Source: Paludibacteraceae bacterium (GTDB lineage Bacteria > Bacteroidota > Bacteroidia > Bacteroidales > Paludibacteraceae). From it: a stretch of 55,197 bases of DNA. The notes beneath the pieces were generated by a model. It did no database searches. It was not told the origin of the DNA and worked only from the letters and a program-made list of their open reading frames with translations. Shown here piece by piece: positions 16,596 to 23,280 of the stretch. Position numbers and translations under genes: made by a program. The stretch covers positions 1-55,197 of the forward strand of contig JAHDRA010000001.1 in assembly GCA_018433525.1 (NCBI GenBank). The letters run 5' to 3'. Each line of letters starts with the position of its first letter. The first letter of the stretch is position 1.

Positions 16596-18611
16596 ATGAA
16601 AAAAATCACTTTACTTCTTATCTCATTTTATATTGCTTTTAATGCGGATGCCATAAATGCAGTGGTTTACGATGGTTCGGGTCAGTTATCTGAGGATAAA
16701 TTAATTGCACTCACGCTTGCCGGGATTGTAAACCGTGACGCACCTCGTTTGTACCTGCGAAATGTGTACGAGACATGGAGTTTTAACCAAACTGACGAAT
16801 TGTGGGAAAATGAATACAAAACCGTTGGTGGTGTTCAGTTTACCGTAATTACCAATATTAATGCTCTCGTTCAGTATTTCAAAAGCTACATAAAGGGAGC
16901 CATTACCTACGATGCCACGCTGACTTACAGCAACTTCAGTGGGCAATCGTTTCGATGGCAAGCTGAAGCGGCTGCCATGCTTGGCGGACTTACCGACTGC
17001 ATTCCGGTTCCATCAACCAACACAATCATTGATATAAATAAACCAACTTCGGTTGATTTGCCCGATTATTTTAATGGACAACAAACCGTACCAGTATCAG
17101 CAAAACTGGAACTAACCTCACACAGTTGGAATAACACGGCTTTAACACAGGAACAACGCTATTTTGCCTGGCTTGACTGGGCGCTCGATAATCTGTTGCC
17201 ACGTTGCAATACATCGAAATTTTACCTTCGGGAAATAACCGACTGGGCTGTAAATCAACGTATGTTTCAACTCAATCTGGCCGGAACCGAGGATTTACGT
17301 TTTACCTCGCTCAGCGACGAAAAAGCAGCTAAAATAGAACGGGTTATGAATTATTTGAAAACCAAACGACCGAATGAAATTTTTCATGTATATGGCTGGA
17401 TGCGTCCCGAGCCGCTTGTGCAATGGATTTCGGCTTGGGGTGGAAGTTTTCACGAAACGTTATTGAGCAATTTGTCGTGGCATCATGTGTTTCCGGTCGA
17501 TGCAAATTTCAGTTATCAACGTCCGGCTGATATTAATCCCGAATTAGTTTTGTTGGAAGATAAATACTATGTGCTTTTCATCAGTTCCGAGGGTGATGCA
17601 GGCAATTGGAATATCGGTTTTCAGGGTGGTGCATGGGCATCGACTACCCGCGGACAAGTGCCTGTTGCCTGGGGTTTTAATTTACAAATGTTCGAAGAAT
17701 TTCCGTTTGTAGCGCAGTATTATTACCGAACGGCCACTGCTAACGATGGTTTTATGGCCGTGTCCACGCCGCTGGGTTATGCTTATCCCGATGTGTTTCC
17801 GACTTCGTATTTGCCCGATGCAAAAGCAAAAACTATTGCATTGATGGATAAATTCAATGTAAATTCGGTGTATGCGTATAAGCATTACAACGGAGCAGGT
17901 TCTTCTCAATATAGAGGAATTACTATTTCCAATAATTTTAATTTCAGCAATTTAGGTTTGTTTGCCGAGCAAACCAATGCACAAATGACCATGTTGTTTG
18001 ACCCTGCACTGATGACGCAAAAAGCCTATACCAATTACGGTGGTTTGCTGTATAATCATGTAAACGACGATACTTTTTATGCCGATTTTTCGAACCTCAC
18101 TACCGTACGCGACCGGATTGTAAGCAAACTGAGTGGCAAAACAAAGCCCCGTTTTCTGATGGCCGGTTACCAACGATTTCGTTTCGACAATGCTACATTG
18201 GCTACAAATGATGTTACATTACCACGCCTTAAAACATTGATGGATGACATTAAAAATAATACAAGCATTGGCGCTGATGTTGAATTTGTTACGCCCGAAA
18301 AATTCACATATCTCTTGCGGAAGTCGCTTGGCTTATCAACCACTGTGCCGGCAGTAGAAAATAACGGACAAAAGCTGTTGGTTTTCAGCGATCAAAACAA
18401 TCGGCTGCAACTGAATCTGCAACTCGAAAGTGCGCAGCTGGTTCAGATTCGCGTATTTGATTTGGCGGGAAAACTGATTTTAAGCGAAAACTGGAATATG
18501 ACCATGTCCAATGATTTTAAAACTATTTCTGTTGCACAAAAAGGGATCTTTATTTTGAACATAAAAGGACAAAATGTAAATTTGACATCAAAAATAGTAA
18601 ATGGTAAATAG
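16596..18611 (+). CDS. GxGYxYP-family protein with T9SS sorting domain
   Basis: The family (GxGYxYP, PF14323) is named for a motif seen here as STPLGYAYPDVFP near residue 390; members are putative carbohydrate-active proteins found in polysaccharide loci. The protein has about 671 residues from the ATG at 16596, chosen because MKKITLLLISFYIAFNADA is a compact signal peptide; 16584 is an alternative. Other visible regions are the N-terminal DGSGQLSEDKLIALTLAGIVNR and WLDWALDNLLPRC. The final ~75 residues (LESAQLVQIRVFDLAGKLIL ... GIFILNIKG) are a T9SS type A sorting domain, so it is exported like the first protein of the locus. Its enzymatic activity is not known. Confidence 0.85.
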   Translation: MKKITLLLISFYIAFNADAINAVVYDGSGQLSEDKLIALTLAGIVNRDAPRLYLRNVYETWSFNQTDELWENEYKTVGGVQFTVITNINALVQYFKSYIKGAITYDATLTYSNFSGQSFRWQAEAAAMLGGLTDCIPVPSTNTIIDINKPTSVDLPDYFNGQQTVPVSAKLELTSHSWNNTALTQEQRYFAWLDWALDNLLPRCNTSKFYLREITDWAVNQRMFQLNLAGTEDLRFTSLSDEKAAKIERVMNYLKTKRPNEIFHVYGWMRPEPLVQWISAWGGSFHETLLSNLSWHHVFPVDANFSYQRPADINPELVLLEDKYYVLFISSEGDAGNWNIGFQGGAWASTTRGQVPVAWGFNLQMFEEFPFVAQYYYRTATANDGFMAVSTPLGYAYPDVFPTSYLPDAKAKTIALMDKFNVNSVYAYKHYNGAGSSQYRGITISNNFNFSNLGLFAEQTNAQMTMLFDPALMTQKAYTNYGGLLYNHVNDDTFYADFSNLTTVRDRIVSKLSGKTKPRFLMAGYQRFRFDNATLATNDVTLPRLKTLMDDIKNNTSIGADVEFVTPEKFTYLLRKSLGLSTTVPAVENNGQKLLVFSDQNNRLQLNLQLESAQLVQIRVFDLAGKLILSENWNMTMSNDFKTISVAQKGIFILNIKGQNVNLTSKIVNGK

Positions 18612-18633
18612 TTAAATTGCAAGTATTTTTTTA

Positions 18634-20085
18634 ATGAATAATCGTTCCTCCGCACTCGATGCCCTTCGGGGTTTAGCTATTATCGGCATGGTACTTTCGG
18701 GTACTGTTGCCCCTACTTTACCTGCCTGGATGTATCACGCACAGGTTGGACCGCGTTCCAATTTTAATTTCGATCCAACGATTTTTGGCATTACATGGGT
18801 CGATTTGGTTTTTCCTTTCTTCCTTTTTGCTATGGGAGCGGCTTTTCCGCTGGCTTTAGGCCGAAAATTAGATAAAGGAGCGACAGTTACTTCACTTTTT
18901 CCTGCAATTCTGAAACGTGTTTTTTTATTGGTGCTATTTGCCATTGCAATTTATCATTGCAGTCCATACCGGCTGGGTGGAGGCTGGAATTTCGCTTTGG
19001 CAATATTGGCATTTGGTCTGTTTTTTATCAGTTTTGTCCGATTTCCTAACGTTTCGGAGAAAAAAAACACGTGGCTGAACTGGTTAGGAATCGCCTTTCT
19101 GATGGGATTAATTGCCTTCAATGTCAGCTCGCAACCCGAAGTTTTCAGTAAAGGTTTCAAACTTTCGCACAATGATATTATTATTCTGGTGCTCGCCAAT
19201 ATGGCTTTATTCGGTTCGCTTGCATGGATTTTGACACGCACAAATCTGCTTCTTCGGTTAGGTATCCTTGCATTTCTATTTGCGCTCCGGCTTACATCGG
19301 GTGTCGATGGTTCGTGGAATCAGGTGTTGTGGAATTTTAATCCAATGCAGCTTTTACCCGACTCAATCACAACAATCGTTTACAATCCGGGAGGTTGGCT
19401 GTATCGCATGGATTTTCTGAAATACCTGTTTATCGTTATTCCCGGAACCATTGCCGGCGATTTGCTGGTTCGCCGGTTTACTGATAAGGACAATGAAAAA
19501 TCAATATTGCCATCGAAACAAAAAATGGGAGCATCGCTTCTGCTCATGGTTGCATTTGTACTGAGCAATCTGATTTGTCTTTTCGGAAGATTTTTGCTGT
19601 TAAATTTAATTCTAAATATTGCATTTAGCATTGCAGGATATATTTTAATGCGCAAACCAACCCATTCGCTTAGCCGTTTGTATTTCAGTTTGTACAAATG
19701 GGGAATTTTTTGGCTTATGCTCGGAACGGCTTTCGAAGCATTCGAAGGCGGAATACGAAAAGACAGCGCTACCATGAGTTATTTTTTCGTTACAAGTGGT
19801 TTGGCAATTTTCACACTGCTGTTTTTCTCTTTTGTAATCGATTATTTTGAAAATAAGAAGTTATTCCGCTACATTTCCGAATGCGGACAAAACCCGATGG
19901 TGGCTTATGTAGCAGGTACTTTTTTTGTGGTTCCAATATTAGTTTTTACAGGTTTAATGCCGCATATTAATACTTTACACGAAATAACGCCCTGGTTCGG
20001 AATACTGAAAGGAGTTATTATTACATCCGGCATGATGGCAGTAACTGTTTTCACCGTCAGAAGAAAATGGTTTTGGAAAACATAA
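18634..20085 (+). CDS. HGSNAT/DUF5009-family membrane acyltransferase
   Basis: This 483-residue polytopic inner-membrane protein begins NNRSSALDALRGLAIIGMVL, the typical start of the heparan-alpha-glucosaminide N-acetyltransferase family (DUF5009/DUF1624, NagX-like). Around ten hydrophobic segments follow, with the family's 'WVDLVFPFFLFAMGAA' in the second. Human HGSNAT moves an acetyl group across the lysosomal membrane onto glucosamine; bacterial relatives are assumed to acetylate amino sugars or related acceptors. It starts 22 bp after the GxGYxYP gene and closes the locus. A role in acetylating an exposed glucosamine during glycan breakdown would fit (inference). Confidence 0.85.
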   Translation: MNNRSSALDALRGLAIIGMVLSGTVAPTLPAWMYHAQVGPRSNFNFDPTIFGITWVDLVFPFFLFAMGAAFPLALGRKLDKGATVTSLFPAILKRVFLLVLFAIAIYHCSPYRLGGGWNFALAILAFGLFFISFVRFPNVSEKKNTWLNWLGIAFLMGLIAFNVSSQPEVFSKGFKLSHNDIIILVLANMALFGSLAWILTRTNLLLRLGILAFLFALRLTSGVDGSWNQVLWNFNPMQLLPDSITTIVYNPGGWLYRMDFLKYLFIVIPGTIAGDLLVRRFTDKDNEKSILPSKQKMGASLLLMVAFVLSNLICLFGRFLLLNLILNIAFSIAGYILMRKPTHSLSRLYFSLYKWGIFWLMLGTAFEAFEGGIRKDSATMSYFFVTSGLAIFTLLFFSFVIDYFENKKLFRYISECGQNPMVAYVAGTFFVVPILVFTGLMPHINTLHEITPWFGILKGVIITSGMMAVTVFTVRRKWFWKT

Positions 20086-20269
20086 ACAATAGTAAAATTT
20101 ATACAAAAGAATTACAGGCAAAAATAATGTAATGCTTCCAGCAGCTGCATTTAATTACAAGAAAATAAAGAAAGATCATCTTTTTGATAGAAATTTGCAT
20201 TATGATACAGCAAGAAGCTATTTAAGACTCGATTAATAAATGAATAAAATTTAACATAAATTTAAAAAA

Positions 20270-21445
20270 ATGAAAAAACTTTTTTTGTTAATTTTCACTA
20301 CGTTTATTTGTTTAAATGGAATTGCACAAAAATTTGATGGTTTAGCAAACACTCCCCCTATGGGTTGGAATAGTTGGAATAAATTTAACTGCGATGTTAA
20401 TGAGGAGTTGATTATGAAAATGGCTGATGCCATGATAAGTTCGGGAATGAAAGATGCAGGTTATGAATATATAGTGGTTGATGACTGTTGGCAAGTTTCA
20501 AGAGATGAAAATGGCAATATACAACATGATACTCAACGTTTCCCTCATGGAATTAAGTATTTAGCTGATTATATTCATTCAAAAGGCTTGAAATTTGGTA
20601 TTTATTCGGATGCTGGAATAAAAACTTGTCAGGGACGACCGGGAAGTAGAGGATATGAATTTCAGGATGCAAAAACTTATGCAAGTTGGGGAGTGGATTA
20701 TTTAAAATATGATTGGTGCAATACCGGGACACAAGATGCTAAAGCTTCCTATTCTATTATGCGTGATGCCCTTTATGCCGCAGGTCGACCAATCGTTTTT
20801 AGTATTTGTGAATGGGGAAAATCACGACCATGGGAGTGGGCTCAAGAAGTAGGTCATCTTTGGCGCACTACAGGAGATATTGTTGACCGTTGGGATGCAA
20901 TGATAGATATTGTAGATAAGCAGAGAGATCTTGGACCCTATTCTGGACCGAATCATTGGAATGATCCGGATATGTTAGAAGTTGGAAATGGAGGTATGAC
21001 TATAGAAGAATATAAAACTCATTTTTCTCTTTGGTGTATGATGGCTGCTCCTTTGATGGCAGGCAATGATCTGTCAGATATGTCTAAGGAAACTTTAGAG
21101 ATATTAACGAACAAAGAATTAATTGCTATCGATCAGGATAAGTTAGGTAAACAAGCTTTTTGCTTTAGAGATAATGGAGATTATGAGATTTGGATAAAAA
21201 AACTATCTAATGATGAAAAAGCTGTTTGTTTACTAAATAGAAGTGATGAAATAAAAGAGGTTATGGTGGATTTTGCTTTTCTGCTTAAGTCAAATGATGA
21301 TTATTGGACACAAGATCCTTATCAACTTCAGAATTATATTGTTAGAGATTTATGGGAACATAAAGAAATAAAAACTGATAAGTACCCAACATTTGTAAAG
21401 ATTCCTCCACATGGTGTAAAAGTATACAAGTATATTAAAAAATGA
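20270..21445 (+). CDS. GH27 alpha-galactosidase
   Basis: The product is a secreted 391-residue family GH27 retaining alpha-galactosidase (or the related alpha-N-acetylgalactosaminidase or beta-L-arabinopyranosidase activities). After a signal peptide (ending NGIAQ) come TPPMGWNSWNKFNC, YIVVDDCWQ, FGIYSDAG, the nucleophile segment YLKYDWCN (D148) and the acid/base segment WRTTGDI (D203). The C-terminal beta-sandwich is present, so it is complete. It lies 184 bp beyond the glycan locus. Its codons look more AT-rich (many AGA, TTA, ATA) than the genes upstream, and an IS remnant follows, so it may be a separate acquisition. A strong stem-loop terminator lies just after it. Confidence 0.93.
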   Translation: MKKLFLLIFTTFICLNGIAQKFDGLANTPPMGWNSWNKFNCDVNEELIMKMADAMISSGMKDAGYEYIVVDDCWQVSRDENGNIQHDTQRFPHGIKYLADYIHSKGLKFGIYSDAGIKTCQGRPGSRGYEFQDAKTYASWGVDYLKYDWCNTGTQDAKASYSIMRDALYAAGRPIVFSICEWGKSRPWEWAQEVGHLWRTTGDIVDRWDAMIDIVDKQRDLGPYSGPNHWNDPDMLEVGNGGMTIEEYKTHFSLWCMMAAPLMAGNDLSDMSKETLEILTNKELIAIDQDKLGKQAFCFRDNGDYEIWIKKLSNDEKAVCLLNRSDEIKEVMVDFAFLLKSNDDYWTQDPYQLQNYIVRDLWEHKEIKTDKYPTFVKIPPHGVKVYKYIKK

Positions 21446-21467
21446 TTGTTGTTTAGTTTGTTACATG

Positions 21468-21515
21468 ACCATGAGAGTTTTTAGATATTCACTTATCTTT
21501 CTCTCATGGTTTTTC
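21468..21515 (+). terminator. Terminator after the GH27 gene
   Basis: ACCATGAGAG (21468-21477) pairs perfectly with CTCTCATGGT (21501-21510), followed by TTTTCC. The loop is 23 bases. It lies 22 bp after the alpha-galactosidase stop. Confidence 0.75.
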
Positions 21516-21530
21516 CTGTTTTCCGCATTT

Positions 21531-21595
21531 TTTTGCAACACCCTTATAAGTATTTGAATATCAATAATAATCTTGTAATTTTGGGTGTTGCAAAA
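21531..21595. repeat. Inverted repeat at the left end of the IS1634-family remnant
   Basis: TTTTGCAACACCC (21531-21543) and its exact reverse complement GGGTGTTGCAAAA (21583-21595) enclose 39 bases. A TAATTTTG -7 box sits at 21576-21583, so transcription would start inside the right arm. This is the upstream end of the IS, just before the transposase fragment. I cannot identify a matching right terminal repeat. Confidence 0.55.
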
Positions 21596-21603
21596 TTATT
21601 ATT

Positions 21604-22640
21604 GTGTTTATCCGAAAAGTTAAAAATCGATCTGGAAGTCAATCTGTACAAGTGATACAGAAGTTTCGAGGAAAGTATAAAGTTGTGAAAACTATTGGTT
21701 GTGCCACCACGCAGCACGAAATTGAAAGGTTGGAACAATTGGCCGGAGAAGAAATGGATCGTTTAAGTGGAGATCAATTGAAGCTATTTGGATACGAAAG
21801 CGATGAGATGATTGAGCAAGCTTTTTCTCTGCTTGACAATAGCAGTATTCATACTGTTGGACCAGAGTTAATTTTTGGCAAGATTTACGATTTTATTGGT
21901 TTTAATTCCATTCAAGAGGAGCTTTTCAGGCATTTGGCTATAGCCCGGTTAGCGTTTCCATTAAGCAAGTTAAAAACAGTTGATTACCTTCGTCTGCCCA
22001 TACCCTTGAAGTTTTAGGCGGCAAAATTAATGTTGTGTCGCTTGGTTATGATATTTTTGAAGGCAACATCTACGAAGGACTTACGCTGATCCCTTTTCTG
22101 GAAGAAATGAGCTGCAAGTTTCATTTAAATAAACCTGTGGTGATAGCCGATGCAGGTCTTCTCTCCAAAGAAAACATTAAGGTACTGGAGCTTAACGAAT
22201 ATGAATATATTTTGGGAGCAAGGGTGAAGAACCAAAACGAAAGGATCAAAGAGAAAATACTTGCCATAAAATTTACTGATGGAATGACGGTGAGTATAAA
22301 AAAATCGGACAATATTCGATGGATAGTAAACTATTCAACTGCCAGAGCCAAGAAGGACTGTTACAATCGCAAACAAGGTTTAGATAGAATTGAGAAGCAG
22401 ATCAAATCGGGCAAATTGACCAAATCGAATATCAACAACAGGGGATATAACAAATATCTGAAGTTGAGTGGTAAAATCAGTGTAGAAATTGATTACGAAA
22501 CCCACATGTATTGCATAGAGGAAGTAATGAAAAACTACAAGAATCTTTGGCAGATTGGAATGGCTTTTCGCATATCCAAGACAGATGTATGCATCCGTCC
22601 CATTTATCACAGGAAACGCAATCGCACCCAAAGGAATTGA
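21604..22640 (+). pseudogene. Broken IS1634-family transposase
   Basis: Two pieces in different frames remain. The first (GTG at 21604 to 22017) has the intact N-terminus of IS1634-family (IS4-like DDE) transposases: FIRKVKNRSGSQSVQVIQK, then GCATTQHEIERLEQLA. The second (22035-22640) has GYDIFEGNIYEG, VVIADAGLLS and the C-terminal EEVMKNYKNLWQIGMAFRIS. At least three blocks are lost. A stretch is missing near 21995-22005. The part carrying the first catalytic Asp (normally VVFYDxTTLYFE) is missing near 22030, where GGKINVV joins SLGYDIFEG directly. A further piece is missing before EEVMKNYK. The 3' end is fused to foreign sequence at 22620-22643. It cannot encode an active enzyme. Confidence 0.88.
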
Positions 22641-22643
22641 AAT
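22620..22643 (+). repeat. Solo CRISPR-repeat-like sequence, copy 1 (truncated)
   Basis: This 24-base stretch (AATCGCACCC ... GGAATTGAAAT) is identical at 23 of 24 positions to 31006-31029. Type I-B/III CRISPR repeats often read (G/C)TTTTAATCG-ACC ... ATTGAAA(C/T), so this looks like the 3' part of one repeat. It is fused to the end of the transposase remnant; the shared bases AATCGCA could have served as microhomology. It is a single copy without spacers, so it is not an array. Confidence 0.45.
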
Positions 22644-22997
22644 AAAAATCAATAAGGTCATCCTTTAAAACTCATAAACCAACTTCCACAAAAACAAGGA
22701 TTTCTTTACATACATTCCTTACTACTACAAGCATTCATCAGCAACAAAAATCTCCGGATTTTTTAATTTTTAATAAGCTCATAAAATTCAATTAGGGTGG
22801 TGGATTTGTCGTGTTAATAAGGTTTTAGTAAAATAAGGTTTGAATAAATTCACATTTATTTTCTCACGCAGATTTACGCTGATTTTTTCTGCTGATAAAT
22901 GCTGATTTCTCCGTTCCGTGTAACATTCAGGCGACTGATGTTGTTGCCAAAAATTTCTAAGGCGTCTTTTCTATCCATTTTTTGTGACAGAGAAAAT
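22641..22997. other. Gene-free spacer between IS remnant and R-M operon
   Basis: This interval holds no credible gene. It contains copy A of the direct repeat (22747-22872), followed by GATTTACGCTGATTTTTT-like sequence that also occurs on the other side of the R-M locus at 30283-30300. Confidence 0.6.
22747..22872 (+). repeat. Direct repeat A flanking the R-M island
   Basis: About 126 bp match 30076-30200 in the same orientation at roughly 90% identity by eye. They share AAAATCTCCGGATTTTTTAA at the start, GGTGGTGGATTTG in the middle and TTTTCTCACGCAGA at the end. The pair brackets the whole restriction-modification operon. Confidence 0.8.
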
Positions 22998-23279
22998 CTA
23001 ATTTTTATCGGGACTGATTTTTTCCAGATAACTTTTCAAGAGGATATTGAACATTTTGCCGTGATTGGGATATTTCAGATGGAGCAATTCGTGCAAAATA
23101 ACTTTATACTGTACTTCTTTTGGTTCGTCAAGCAATGTTTCGTTGAAGGTCAACCGACCTTTGCTGGAACAACTTGCCCATTTCCTTTTCATGGCTCTGA
23201 TATGAATGGCATTGGGCTTTACGCCGACTTCTTCAGCCAAAGTCATCACTTCGATTTTTAATTCTTCGTGCGTGGTCAT
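22998..23279 (-). CDS. YgjP-like metallopeptidase-domain protein (DUF45)
   Basis: This is a 93-residue protein containing the zinc-binding signature HELLHLKYPNHGKMF of the YgjP-like/DUF45 family (PF01863), with KRKWASCSSKG just before it, another family hallmark. It is shorter than typical YgjP proteins (over 200 residues) and consists mainly of the catalytic core. It starts one base after the hsdR stop, so translation is coupled. Small YgjP-like proteins are often found at the end of type I R-M operons. Its role there is unproven; it could process or regulate the restriction complex (inference). Confidence 0.85.
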   Translation of the reverse strand: MTTHEELKIEVMTLAEEVGVKPNAIHIRAMKRKWASCSSKGRLTFNETLLDEPKEVQYKVILHELLHLKYPNHGKMFNILLKSYLEKISPDKN

Positions 23280-23280
23280 T

